From RPQJ01 sp963732375 (GTDB lineage: Bacteria > Pseudomonadota > Gammaproteobacteria > Steroidobacterales > Steroidobacteraceae): a stretch of DNA of 64,000 bases. The DNA lies in contig CAVSZE010000003.1 of the NCBI GenBank assembly GCA_963732375.1, positions 434,001 through 498,000 of the forward strand, written 5' to 3'. Under the pieces are notes generated by a model, which was not told the origin of the DNA, made no database searches, and saw nothing but the letters and a program-made list of their open reading frames with translations. A program made the translations under genes and the position numbers. Positions 43,194 to 52,130 of the stretch are shown here, piece by piece; positions within the stretch are counted from its first letter, which is position 1, and each line of letters opens with the position of its first letter.

Positions 43194-44651
43194 TCAGGAC
43201 TTGAGCTTCAGCATAAAGTTCAGCATTTTCAGAGCGCCCCTGTCGTACGGCGGCATCATCCGGTTCAGCAGACGAATGGGCCCCTGGTAGAACACGGGCC
43301 GCATCTTCGAGAAGGTCGTGAAGCCTTCCACCCCGTGGTAGTGCCCCATGCCGCTGTTGCCGATGCCACCGAACGGCAGGCTGTGAAGACCGGCATGGAT
43401 CAAGCCGTCGTTCACCGTCACGCCGCCCGACATGACATGCGCGATGTACCACTCCTGCAGCGACTTGTCGTTCGTGTACACATAGAAGGCCAGCGGGCGC
43501 GGGCGGGCCTTGATGTACTCAGCCACCTCCTCCCGCGTCCGATAAGTACGGATCGGGAGCAGCGGCCCGAAAATCTCACGTTGCAGGATTTCCATGTCGT
43601 CCGTCGGGTTCAACACCAGGTGCGGCGGCATCTTGCGCAGCGAGCGGTCGGGTTTCTGGCCCTCGACGAGGTTGACCAGCCTTGCGCCCTTGCGACGCGC
43701 ATCCTCGAGCGTGGTCTCGAGGCGGCGATAGGACCGCTCATCGATGATCGAGGTGTAGTCGTTGCCGTTGACGTCGGGGTAGCGCTCATTCACCACCTTG
43801 CGAGCCAGCCGGACGAAGTCCTCCACCTTGTCTTCCTGCAGGAAGAGGTAATCCACGTTCGTGCAGATCTGGCCCGCGTTCAGCAGCTTGACCCACATGA
43901 TGCGTTCGACTGCCGTCTGTACGGAATAGTCGGGGGCGACGACCGCCGGTGACTTGCCGCCGAGTTCGAGCGTGACCGGGGTCAGGTTTCGCGCAGCGCT
44001 CGCCATCACGGCCTTGCCGGTCTGCGGCGAGCCGGTGAAGAAGATGTGATCGAACGGCAGCGACGTGAAGGCCGGGCCGCGCCCATTGCCGTCCTCGAAG
44101 AACTTGAGCTTGTCCTCGGGCAGGTATTTCGTCGAGATTTCCATCAGCAGCCGCGCGAGATGGTTCGAGTTCTCCGACATCTTCACCATCGCGCGGTTAC
44201 CCGCGGCGATGATGCCCGTCAGCGGCGCAAACGCCATGGAGATCGGGAAATTCCACGGCACCACGATGCCCACGACCCCGACCGGCTGCGGGATCACACG
44301 CGCGCGCGCGAATGGATACTGGGTAATGTCGAGTCGACGCTTCTGCGGCTTCATCCAGCGCCTGAGATGCTTGATGGCGTCCAGTATGCCTTCCTGGTTC
44401 AGGAAGCACTCCGCGAACAGCGTTTCGAATCTCGAGCGATTGCCATAGTCGAGGTTTACCGCCTCGACGAGGCGGTCGCGATTTTCCACCAGCAGGCGAT
44501 GCATCGCCTTGAGGTCACGAACGCGTTCCTCGTAGTCCGGCAACGGGTGGGCCAAGTGGGCCCCGCGTTGCCGCTCGAAGCAGTCGATGAACTCCGATGG
44601 AATCGTCGGCTCGTAAGCGCCGGCCGTGACGAGGGGCGTCGTTGCGTTCAT
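43194..44651 (-). CDS. Aldehyde dehydrogenase, coniferyl-aldehyde dehydrogenase-like
   Basis: A 485-residue ALDH of the class 3/CalB type. VVPWNFPISMAFAPLTGIIAAGN, FTGSPQTGKAVM, VTLELGGKSP (catalytic Glu) and NAGQICTNVDYLF (catalytic Cys) occur in order. FGGIGNSGMGHYHG near the end is typical of the class 3 and coniferyl group. C-terminal hydrophobic residues (LKMLNFMLKLKS) might touch the membrane. It heads the ALDH-LldD-dehydratase-DUF3604 series. The natural aldehyde is unknown. The 161 bases upstream are A/T-richer than the surroundings and probably hold its promoter. Confidence 0.88.
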   Translation of the reverse strand: MNATTPLVTAGAYEPTIPSEFIDCFERQRGAHLAHPLPDYEERVRDLKAMHRLLVENRDRLVEAVNLDYGNRSRFETLFAECFLNQEGILDAIKHLRRWMKPQKRRLDITQYPFARARVIPQPVGVVGIVVPWNFPISMAFAPLTGIIAAGNRAMVKMSENSNHLARLLMEISTKYLPEDKLKFFEDGNGRGPAFTSLPFDHIFFTGSPQTGKAVMASAARNLTPVTLELGGKSPAVVAPDYSVQTAVERIMWVKLLNAGQICTNVDYLFLQEDKVEDFVRLARKVVNERYPDVNGNDYTSIIDERSYRRLETTLEDARRKGARLVNLVEGQKPDRSLRKMPPHLVLNPTDDMEILQREIFGPLLPIRTYRTREEVAEYIKARPRPLAFYVYTNDKSLQEWYIAHVMSGGVTVNDGLIHAGLHSLPFGGIGNSGMGHYHGVEGFTTFSKMRPVFYQGPIRLLNRMMPPYDRGALKMLNFMLKLKS

Positions 44652-44812
44652 GTTCGATCTCCGGGCCCGCGGGTGCCGGCCTCCAGCTCCCGCTACGGCC
44701 GCATGTCAGCTGAGTTAATCATATTCGGACAAACGAGCCGTACCATAGATTATTCGAAGCGCCGATACGATTGCTTATCACTTCACCCCGGGCGAGAAGG
44801 GGGCCGACATGA

Positions 44813-45796
44813 TCAAGGAGGACTGACTTTCGATGTCTTGACGGTGTTGGGCGGGATCCCGCCCTGCAGGCCGACGGCCAGGTTCTTCAACGCCATCATG
44901 ACCATGTTCATGCGCGTGGCGCTCGTGGCGCTGCCGATGTGCGGTGTGAAGAGCACGTTCGGACATCCGAGCAACGCGGCGTTCACGTGCGGCTCGTTCT
45001 CCACGCAGTCGAGTCCGGCGGCGGCAATCGCGCCTGCCTTCAACGCCGCGGCCAACGCCGCGTCGTCCACCACTCCTCCCCTACCCGCATGGATGAGCGC
45101 CGCCGACTTCTTCATCTTCGCCAGCTGCGCGGCCCCGATCAGGTGATGGGTCGCAGGCGTGTAGGGCACCTGCACCACCACGTAGTCCGATTGCGCGAGC
45201 AGCGTATCCATGTCCACCTGGGTCGCATTCAGGGCCGCTTCAATGCCTGCATCCACACGGGTTGAATTGCAGTAAAGCGTGCGCATCTCGAAGCCGAGCG
45301 CGCGCCGGGCGATGACCTTGCCGATTCGTCCGAAGCCTATGATGCCGAGCGTCTTGCGGCTCACGTCGAGACCGAGGCCGAAGGCTGAAGGATTCGTCGG
45401 CGTCCACTGGCCGCTGCGCACGAATGCGTCGGCCTGGTGCAGCCGCCGAGCCACGCCGAGAATCAGCCCTAAGACCAGGTCCGCCACTGCATCGTCCATC
45501 GCGCCCGGCGTATTCGTCACGGTGATCCCGCGAGCACTGGCCGCAGCAATGTCGATGTTGTCGTAACCGACACCGATATTGCAGATCAGCCGCAGCTTCG
45601 GGCATCCCGCGATGACTTGCGCACCAATGGCATCGAGCCCGGTCACGAGCGCAGCGTCCGCGTCGCGCATCAGCGCCGTCAGGCCCACCGTGTCGAGGCC
45701 CGCGTCCGTCTGGGCCACCACGACCTCGCCGAACTGGCTGAGTTGGTCGAGCACGGGTTGCGGCAGGCGGCGAGCGACAGCGATGGTTTTCTTCAT
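44813..45796 (-). CDS. D-2-hydroxyacid dehydrogenase (glyoxylate/hydroxypyruvate reductase-like)
   Basis: A 327-residue NAD(P)-dependent D-2-hydroxyacid dehydrogenase. The dinucleotide motif is GIIGFGRIGKVIARRA. The catalytic Arg is in HAGRGGVVDDAAL, the Glu in DCVENEPHVN and the His in LFTPHIGSAT. The ATG at 45796 begins a typical N-terminus (KKTIAVARRLPQPVLDQL). It would reduce glyoxylate or hydroxypyruvate, or oxidise D-2-hydroxy acids. It is divergent from the Tat/GMC pair and in line with ALDH. Confidence 0.9.
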   Translation of the reverse strand: MKKTIAVARRLPQPVLDQLSQFGEVVVAQTDAGLDTVGLTALMRDADAALVTGLDAIGAQVIAGCPKLRLICNIGVGYDNIDIAAASARGITVTNTPGAMDDAVADLVLGLILGVARRLHQADAFVRSGQWTPTNPSAFGLGLDVSRKTLGIIGFGRIGKVIARRALGFEMRTLYCNSTRVDAGIEAALNATQVDMDTLLAQSDYVVVQVPYTPATHHLIGAAQLAKMKKSAALIHAGRGGVVDDAALAAALKAGAIAAAGLDCVENEPHVNAALLGCPNVLFTPHIGSATSATRMNMVMMALKNLAVGLQGGIPPNTVKTSKVSPP

Positions 45797-45916
45797 GGCG
45801 TGTACCCGATGGGTGAACTGCAGAGCCGATCTTGAATAGTCGCAGGCCGGTCGGTGCGCGGCCAGCATTTCGCGATTGTGGCCGACACCCTCGGTGCAAA
45901 TGTTTTGCCGCACGGT

Positions 45917-45980
45917 GATAGGTTTCCCTATCAGCCGGTTCACACGGCGCATATCGCGTGACCGCGGTGACACTCGTCAC
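45917..45980. promoter_or_regulatory. Inverted repeats in a divergent promoter region
   Basis: The 257-base gap between the D-hydroxyacid dehydrogenase and the Tat/GMC pair contains two small inverted repeats: GATAGG-TTTC-CCTATC at 45917-45932 and GTGAC-ACTC-GTCAC at 45967-45980. They could be operators for one of the divergent genes. The arms are short, so chance is possible. Confidence 0.3.
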
Positions 45981-46053
45981 ACGGCAAGGCGTTTTTCCGG
46001 CAAACTCGACGTGCGCTTGTCCCACGAGCCGCAGCACACGGACAGGGGGAACC

Positions 46054-46599
46054 ATGGACAGCCGAGAATTGCCGGACTTTGCGCGAAGGACATTCCTGAG
46101 TCGCGGACTGCAGGCGCTGGGCGCCGCGGCCGCATTGCCATTCGTAGCAGGACAGGTTCTGGCCGCCACGGACGAGACCTCCGCGACGCCCGCGCTCCAG
46201 GTGCTTTCGCCCGGCGAATACGCCGTACTTGCAGCCGTCGCGGACACGATGGTGCCGCGCGGGGGCGCCTTCGAAATGGGCGCCATCGACGTGGACCTCG
46301 CGCGTCGCATCGACAGCTACCTGCCGCGGCTGCACCCGGACGTGGTGACGGGCGTTCGCGGCGCGCTCGCGTTTGTCGAGCAGCAGGCACCAGGGCTGGC
46401 GAAGAAGACGGGGACGTTCACCGCGCTCGCGCCGGCGGACCGGGAGGCAGTTTTCGCGGCGATGCTGGCCGCCCCGGGCCTGCCCGCCTCGGTATTCCTT
46501 GCGCTGAAGTTCCTCTGCGTCAGCCACTTCTACACGCTCGACGCGACCTGGAAATTCACCGGGTACGACGGCCCGAAGCTGCTGCAGGAGCGCCAATGA
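46054..46599 (+). CDS. Gluconate 2-dehydrogenase subunit 3 family protein, Tat-exported
   Basis: A 181-residue protein with a twin-arginine signal (ARRTFLSRGLQALGAAAALPFVAG) and the subunit 3 fold (LSPGEYAVLAAVADTMVPRGGAFEMGAIDVD). In known complexes this small subunit escorts the FAD dehydrogenase through the Tat pathway and docks it to a cytochrome c subunit. The ATG at 46054 follows GGGGGA. Its stop overlaps the start of the GMC oxidoreductase (ATGA), so the two make a complex. No cytochrome c subunit gene follows. Confidence 0.88.
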   Translation: MDSRELPDFARRTFLSRGLQALGAAAALPFVAGQVLAATDETSATPALQVLSPGEYAVLAAVADTMVPRGGAFEMGAIDVDLARRIDSYLPRLHPDVVTGVRGALAFVEQQAPGLAKKTGTFTALAPADREAVFAAMLAAPGLPASVFLALKFLCVSHFYTLDATWKFTGYDGPKLLQERQ

Positions 46600-48134
46600 T
46601 CGTCCAGGGCACTTCGATCACCAAGCCACTCGCGCTCAGGACGCACACGGTCGTCGTGGGCTCGGGCTCCGGCGGCGGAGTTGCCGCATATCACATCGCC
46701 GCGGCAGGCTTCGACACCATCGTGGTCGAGGAAGGCGGCCATCACGTCGCGAGCGAGTTCAACCAGCGCGAAGAGGACATGTACCCGATGCTGTACCGCA
46801 ATGGCGGACAGCAGATGACGAGCGACGGGATGATCAACGTGGCGCAGGGCTCGTGCTACGGCGGCGGCACTGTGATCAACACATCCGACTGCGTACCGAT
46901 TCCGGGCGAAGTGCTCGCACACTGGCAGCGCATCGTCGGCACCAGGGACGTGACCGAAGCGAGCCTGGAAGACTCCTACAAGCGAGTCCGAGAACATCTC
47001 AACGTCAGGCCGAACCGCAAGGGCATCCTCAATCGCAACAACCTGCTTCTGATGGAAACTGCCGGGAAACTCGGCTGGAAAGCGGGCGTCATGGAGTCCA
47101 ATCGCAAGGGCTGCGTGGGCAGCGGCTACTGCCTGTTAGGCTGCGCCTATGACGGGCGCCTCGGCACGAACCTGACTTACCTGCCCTGGGCGATCGAGAA
47201 AGGTGCGACCGTCTACGTTGACGTGCGCTGCGACCGGCTCGAGCGGCTCGGCAGCTCGAAATACCGCGTGCACTGCACGGCCGTGGAACGCGGCACGCGC
47301 AAGGCTCGCCTCCCGCTGACGATCGAATGCGAACGCGTAGTGCTCGCCGCCGGCTCGATCCATACGCCAGCCATCCTGCAGCGCTCCGGCTTTGATAGCG
47401 GGCTGCCGCAGCTCGGCAAGAACCTAACGCTGCAGCCTCAGCTCGGCGTCCTCGGGGTGTTCGACGAATCGCAGCAGATCGTCCCCTGGCGTGGCGCGCC
47501 GCAATCAGTGGACGTGAGCGAGTTCGACCACAACACGCCCGAGCATGGCCTCGGTGGCTTTCGATTCGAGGGCATCGGAGGCGTGATTGGCCCTGTCGTG
47601 GTCGGAATCCCGGCGTTCGGCCTGGAACACAAACGCTATGCGTCGCTCATGCGGCACACGTCGGTGAGCCTGCTGCTGGTGCCGGACCAGCCCTCGGGTG
47701 AAGTCGGTTACCAGTGGACGGAGGACGGTCGCGTCGTGCCGAAGATCGACTACGTCATGGCCGAGGAGTGGAAGCAGCGACTGAGGGACGGCATGAGGAA
47801 ACTCGGGCGCCTGCTGTTCGAGGCGGGAGCGAAGGAGGTCATCTTCGGCAACCAGGTGTTCCCGCCCCTGTCCAGCCCGGACCAGCTCGCGAAGGTGGAC
47901 CAGTTCCCCATTGCCCCCGGGTATTCAAGCTTCACGTCAGCCCACAACCAGGGCACGTGCCGGATGGGTCTCACCGCAGCCACCAGCGTCGTGGACCAGA
48001 ACCTGAAAGTCCACGGCCTCGACAATGTTTACGTGATGGACGGCTCTGTCATGCCGACCAGTGCGTCAACGCACGTCATGATCCCGATCATGGTCATGGC
48101 CGACCGGGCGGTGCACCGGATGCTGGAGAAATGA
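46596..48134 (+). CDS. GMC family oxidoreductase
   Basis: A 512-residue FAD enzyme partnered with the upstream subunit 3. VVVGSGSGGGVAAYHIAAAGFDTIVVEEG is the N-terminal FAD site. NVAQGSCYGGGTVIN, RVVLAAGSIHTPAIL and the C-terminal SAHNQGTCRMG (catalytic His region) with VMDGSVMPTSASTHVMIPIM are typical of GMC dehydrogenases. The Cys-rich RKGCVGSGYCLLGCAYDG occurs in long-chain alcohol and sugar dehydrogenases of this group. It probably oxidises an alcohol or sugar on the periplasmic side after co-export with the Tat partner. Substrate unknown. Confidence 0.9.
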   Translation: MIVQGTSITKPLALRTHTVVVGSGSGGGVAAYHIAAAGFDTIVVEEGGHHVASEFNQREEDMYPMLYRNGGQQMTSDGMINVAQGSCYGGGTVINTSDCVPIPGEVLAHWQRIVGTRDVTEASLEDSYKRVREHLNVRPNRKGILNRNNLLLMETAGKLGWKAGVMESNRKGCVGSGYCLLGCAYDGRLGTNLTYLPWAIEKGATVYVDVRCDRLERLGSSKYRVHCTAVERGTRKARLPLTIECERVVLAAGSIHTPAILQRSGFDSGLPQLGKNLTLQPQLGVLGVFDESQQIVPWRGAPQSVDVSEFDHNTPEHGLGGFRFEGIGGVIGPVVVGIPAFGLEHKRYASLMRHTSVSLLLVPDQPSGEVGYQWTEDGRVVPKIDYVMAEEWKQRLRDGMRKLGRLLFEAGAKEVIFGNQVFPPLSSPDQLAKVDQFPIAPGYSSFTSAHNQGTCRMGLTAATSVVDQNLKVHGLDNVYVMDGSVMPTSASTHVMIPIMVMADRAVHRMLEK

Positions 48135-48168
48135 GCCCCCGCTGGCGCGGAGGCTCGCGCTCCCCTTC

Positions 48169-50061
48169 CTACGGCGTGTACCAGATCGGCGAGGTATAGG
48201 CGCGCTCTGTCACGGTCATGGGCGTGCCGGGCAGCGGCTTCGTGCCATAGCGCTTCGCGTCATACGCGGTCCAGCGCGGCGTCGGGATCTCGATCACCCG
48301 GGCGTAATAGAACGCGCGCTGCTTCGGATCGAACTTCGGGTCCTTCCAGACAGTGATGAGGTCCGGCGCCCCGATGGTATCGGTCCAGGTCGCATTCGCG
48401 ACGTCCACGGTGCTGCCGACGAGCGGCACCTTGCCGTCCTTCCCCGGCTTGCGGTCGCCGCTCCACACGACGTCGTAAACCTGCTCGTGCGTCTCACCCT
48501 TGGCGTCGAGCCAGCCCTTCACGACCTGGATGCGGTCGAGGTTGGCGCCGGTCGGGTCCTTGAGCGCCGCCACCAGGAAGGTCGGCGCCTTGCCGGCAGG
48601 TGCCTTCGCCAGGTCGCCGCCCATCGGCACACCCTTCGCGTAGCCGGTCTCGGCCGGGTAGCGCGTGCGGGCATCAGCCTGGTCGAAGTTCCAGCCGCCG
48701 AAGAAGCGCACCACCATGCGCGGGCCGGTGGTGCCGTACGTCTCCCTGCGCTGCATCGCATCCCAGATCGCCTCGCGCGTGTTGGCGGTGGCCCAGACAG
48801 CGGCGTAGCCGGAAGCGCTCACCTGCCAGTCCATGACCTTTATCTTCGTCTTCGGGTTGTCGACGAACACCTTGGTCATGCGCTCGGGGCTCGGCTCCTG
48901 CGGCGTGGTCTTGCCGAAGAAGTTGTCTTCTTCCATGGCCGCGAGGCCCGTGTGCGCGTCGGAACTCGCGATGATGCCGAACTTGTACGGGTTCGTGCCG
49001 AGCTCACTCTCGAGCTTGAGCCCGTTCCGCAAGGCCATGCGCGCATATTCGTACTGGAGCATGTCAGGTGTCTTCGCGACGCTGGCGTCGAGATTGCCGA
49101 AGTCCCAGCGCTCGAAGTTGGCGAACTCGTCGTTGGGCGAGAGCGCGGGATGGGTCTCGCCGTCGCCCTTGGTCTGGCTTGCCTCGTACAGGCGCTCCCA
49201 CTTCGCACGCTGCTGGACGTACTCGAGATCGACTGGCTTGCCGGTGAACGATTCGATCATCGGGAACATGATGCCGTTCGACAGGTTGCCGTTGTGCGCG
49301 ATGGCGAGCACGTGGCCGCCGGTCTTCTGTTCGTAGGCCGTCATCCATTTCCACAGGTCGCGCGGATTGTCGCTGCCGATCGGCTTCTGAGTCGTGTAAG
49401 GCTCGACCTGGCTCGCCTTGTCGCCGTTGTCGCGAAAGATCACGTTGCGGTGCAGGTTGTTGCCGCCGGTGTTCGACGTCCACTCATAGCCGATGAAGGC
49501 AGTGAATCGCCCAGGCTCGTTGTACTGCTCAGCCGCGGCGATGTTGTCCTGCCAGGCCGCCTTGTAGGCCGGCGTGCCCGGAAGGTACATGAGGTCCTTC
49601 GGGTACGTTCCCTGCGAGAAGGACATGATGATCTGGAGCGCGGCCTGCTCTCCCTGGCCGGCCTTCATCATGTCGTACCACTTCTTGCCCTGCGGGTCCT
49701 TCAGGAGTTCCGGCTTGCCGGCGAAGAAGTCGGGGAAGAAGCCCATGTTGTCGGAGTGATCGGAGACCACCAGGAAGTCGAGCGGCCGCGAGAGACGGGC
49801 CGGCTGCCCGCTCGACGCCATGATCTGCTCGCCTCGCGCGAAGCGATACGCGTCGCGAGGCGTGAGGCGGCAGCCGAAGGCACCGGCATCGAAGGAGGCC
49901 GCGGTGTGCAGGTGCGTGTCGCCGAAGTACACGCGTGTCGGGAGGTTCGGGGCGACGTAGGGCGAGTATGGCGCCTTGGCCGAATCCGCGGCCGGGGCCG
50001 CTGCGCTGCCGAGTACGGCCGAAACAACGAGGACGAGTTGCGCGACGCGATTAATGGCCAT
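48169..50061 (-). CDS. Exported DUF3604 family protein (paralogue B)
   Basis: A 630-residue protein with a signal peptide (MAINRVAQLVLVVSAVLGSAAAPA). Metal-type motifs parallel paralogue A: GDTHLHTAASFDAG, VVSDHSDNMGF, AIAHNGN and IASSDAHTG. The C-terminus shows RFFGGWNF, GVPMGGDL, NLDRIQVVKGW and FYYARVIEIPTPRWT. It is convergent with the GMC gene, with 34 bases between them. Compared with paralogue A it has a longer segment between the second and third motif. Function unknown; presumably periplasmic. Confidence 0.87.
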   Translation of the reverse strand: MAINRVAQLVLVVSAVLGSAAAPAADSAKAPYSPYVAPNLPTRVYFGDTHLHTAASFDAGAFGCRLTPRDAYRFARGEQIMASSGQPARLSRPLDFLVVSDHSDNMGFFPDFFAGKPELLKDPQGKKWYDMMKAGQGEQAALQIIMSFSQGTYPKDLMYLPGTPAYKAAWQDNIAAAEQYNEPGRFTAFIGYEWTSNTGGNNLHRNVIFRDNGDKASQVEPYTTQKPIGSDNPRDLWKWMTAYEQKTGGHVLAIAHNGNLSNGIMFPMIESFTGKPVDLEYVQQRAKWERLYEASQTKGDGETHPALSPNDEFANFERWDFGNLDASVAKTPDMLQYEYARMALRNGLKLESELGTNPYKFGIIASSDAHTGLAAMEEDNFFGKTTPQEPSPERMTKVFVDNPKTKIKVMDWQVSASGYAAVWATANTREAIWDAMQRRETYGTTGPRMVVRFFGGWNFDQADARTRYPAETGYAKGVPMGGDLAKAPAGKAPTFLVAALKDPTGANLDRIQVVKGWLDAKGETHEQVYDVVWSGDRKPGKDGKVPLVGSTVDVANATWTDTIGAPDLITVWKDPKFDPKQRAFYYARVIEIPTPRWTAYDAKRYGTKPLPGTPMTVTERAYTSPIWYTP

Positions 50062-50178
50062 CGTGATCCCACCAGGTAGAGGCCGCCAGCCGGCGGCGCG
50101 GTCGGCAATGATATGGCATCACGCTGGCGCGGGGACAGCCCCATTTGAACATGCCGCCCCGTCGACCACGGCGTACGT

Positions 50179-51051
50179 TCACCGATCAGGCGGCCGCCAG
50201 CCAGCCGCTTTGGCCTCAGCCTCCGTGCAGAACCAGCGCTCGCCCCGCGAGTCGTCGATCCGGGTCTTGTCGTACGCGGCATCGCCGGGCACGTGATAGA
50301 TCCTTCCGCTCGAGCTGATGTTGCCCTTGATCGTGCAATTGCCAGAAGGCAGCTGGACAGGCGCCGACGCACCCGTGCCGGACGTGGCTGCATTCGACGT
50401 TGGTGCGTTCAGGTTTGTAGGCTGTGGGCGGACCGGCATCGCAGCAATGCAATGCGCGACCGTCTCATGGCTGTAGTCGGCGTACGTGACTGACTCGCCC
50501 CGCCCCGCCGCCCGCCACTGCCACGGCGCACGCCAGGTGTCCGCCGGCTGGCCCCAGAGTCCGCGTCCGGCCGCCCGCGCGTCTGCTTCCCAGGTGCAGA
50601 AGCTGCTGTCATCGAGGTAGTGGCGATATGCCCAGGCGTTGCCCTGCTGCACCATCCACGCGTTGATGCTCTCCTCACCGACGAACACGTCGGCCACCAG
50701 GCGCTCGTAGCTGTCCTGCGTCACCACGTCGAGTGACACCTGGCGTCCCCGGACACGATTCGCCAGTGCGGCGGTCGCCTCCGGCCCCCATGGCTGGTCG
50801 TGTTCCGGCGTATCGATCGAGTGCAGACGTACGATGATGGGACCTGAATCGAGCTGCACCTTGATCGTGTCGCCGTCGTACACGTGGACGACTGCCCCGA
50901 CCAGGATTGGCTGCAGCGCTCCGGCCGCGGCTCCCGCCATCTGGTTCGTCGTCGGCTGTGTGGATCCATCGCTGGCGAAAGCCGACGTGACGGTTGAGGC
51001 GACGACCATGAGCGCCAGACAAGCTGCTACGAGACGCGGCATAGTGACCAT
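50179..51051 (-). CDS. Secreted thermonuclease-like protein with C-terminal Cys domain
   Basis: A 290-residue protein with a signal peptide (MVTMPRLVAACLALMVVASTVTSAFA). The SNase domain, about residues 45-170, has VYDGDTIKVQL, VRLHSIDTPEHDQPWG (calcium and catalytic residues), YERLVADVFVG and WAYRHYLDD. A Ser/Thr/Ala-rich linker follows. The last 55 residues (CTIKGNISSSGRIYHVPG to WFCTEAEAKAAGW) form a small Cys-containing domain often attached to secreted nucleases. It would degrade nucleic acids outside the cytoplasm. An ATG at 51042 is an alternative start. Confidence 0.88.
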   Translation of the reverse strand: MVTMPRLVAACLALMVVASTVTSAFASDGSTQPTTNQMAGAAAGALQPILVGAVVHVYDGDTIKVQLDSGPIIVRLHSIDTPEHDQPWGPEATAALANRVRGRQVSLDVVTQDSYERLVADVFVGEESINAWMVQQGNAWAYRHYLDDSSFCTWEADARAAGRGLWGQPADTWRAPWQWRAAGRGESVTYADYSHETVAHCIAAMPVRPQPTNLNAPTSNAATSGTGASAPVQLPSGNCTIKGNISSSGRIYHVPGDAAYDKTRIDDSRGERWFCTEAEAKAAGWRPPDR

Positions 51052-51131
51052 GATCGCGCAAGATGCCGGCGTCGTACACGTAGAATGCGCCGCTCCGACT
51101 GCAGGACGGCGGCATCGCTGGGGACGACCTC

Positions 51132-51764
51132 GTGGTTCCAATATCGATCGAACAGGCGTTGAGCTTTCTCGGCGCCGCAATGCTCATCACGATCGCACCG
51201 GGTCCCGACAACCTGATGGTGCTTTCGATCGGCGCGTCGCGCGGACGGCTGCGTGGAATGGCCTTCGGGCTCGGATGCGCACTGGGGTGCCTGAGTCACA
51301 CACTGCTCGCGGCACTCGGTATCAGCGCGGTGATTGCAGCATCGCCCGCCGCGTTTGCGGCGCTCAGGGTTCTCGGTGGCGCGTACCTGATCTATATCGG
51401 TTGGCAGTCACTGAGAAGCGGTGGATCCACGCGCACCGGTGGCTCGACGCTGCCCGTCGAATCGGCCGCTAAGATGTTCTGCAAGGGCCTCGTAGCCAAT
51501 GCAATCAACCCGAAGGTGGTGGTGTTCTTCCTGGCGTTCCTGCCACAGTTCGTGGTCGCCTCGCGCGGCGGCGCAGGCTGGCAGATCGCGCAGCTCGGCC
51601 TGATTTTTACATTTCAAGCAGCCGTGATCTTCGGCTTGCTGGGTTATTTCGCCGGACGGATCGGCCAGTGGCTCGGCCGGCATGCAAGGGCCGGTCTATG
51701 GCTTGACCGAATCGCGGGCAGCGTACTGGTGGCCCTGGGATTGAAGCTGATGCTCTCGCGGTGA
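51132..51764 (+). CDS. LysE family translocator
   Basis: A 210-residue membrane protein with six predicted helices and the LysE/RhtB signature ITIAPGPDNLMVLSIGASRGRLRGMAFGLG; VANAINPKVVVFFLAFLPQF is also diagnostic. The family exports amino acids (lysine, threonine, homoserine lactone) or other solutes. It begins with GTG at 51132; no ATG lies nearby in frame. It is divergent from the nuclease gene, 80 bases away. Substrate unknown. Confidence 0.9.
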   Translation: MVPISIEQALSFLGAAMLITIAPGPDNLMVLSIGASRGRLRGMAFGLGCALGCLSHTLLAALGISAVIAASPAAFAALRVLGGAYLIYIGWQSLRSGGSTRTGGSTLPVESAAKMFCKGLVANAINPKVVVFFLAFLPQFVVASRGGAGWQIAQLGLIFTFQAAVIFGLLGYFAGRIGQWLGRHARAGLWLDRIAGSVLVALGLKLMLSR

Positions 51765-51807
51765 GTGGCGTGGCCGGCAACGGCCGCCCGCCCTCGGGCT
51801 CATGCAA

Positions 51808-52017
51808 TCATGCGACTTGGAAACTTGCACGCCGGCGGCGCGGATGCTCGATGCGCGACAGCCAGACTTCGTAAGGGTCCCAACCCTGACTTGGACCGCG
51901 CGGCGATGGATACGCCGTATAGCCTCCATCACCTCCATTGGGCCGCCTCGGCAGGCCCTCCGCTAGCGCAGGCTGCATCCACGAACTCGCTGCTGTTCCG
52001 TCCGGTATCGCGCTCAT
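51808..52017 (-). CDS. Small conserved-looking protein of unknown function
   Basis: A 69-residue frame with a strong ribosome site (GAGGAGG, five bases before the ATG at 52017). It is Gly/Pro/Ala-rich and ends in WDPYEVWLSRIEHPRRRR. I recall similar short proteins ending in a 'DPYxVWxxRV' motif in proteobacteria, but I cannot name a family. It lies 113 bases downstream of the putative immunity gene, on the same strand, and is convergent with lysE. No signal peptide or membrane segment. Confidence 0.5.
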   Translation of the reverse strand: MSAIPDGTAASSWMQPALAEGLPRRPNGGDGGYTAYPSPRGPSQGWDPYEVWLSRIEHPRRRRASFQVA

Positions 52018-52130
52018 GTGACCTCCTCGCTTCATGCCTGTGCATGCTGCGGGAGGATTGTTACGGGAGCGTTAAGGCGAAACCTGCGACGTCACCCGAC
52101 GCGCTCGATGCCCCGATGGATGCAGCATCG

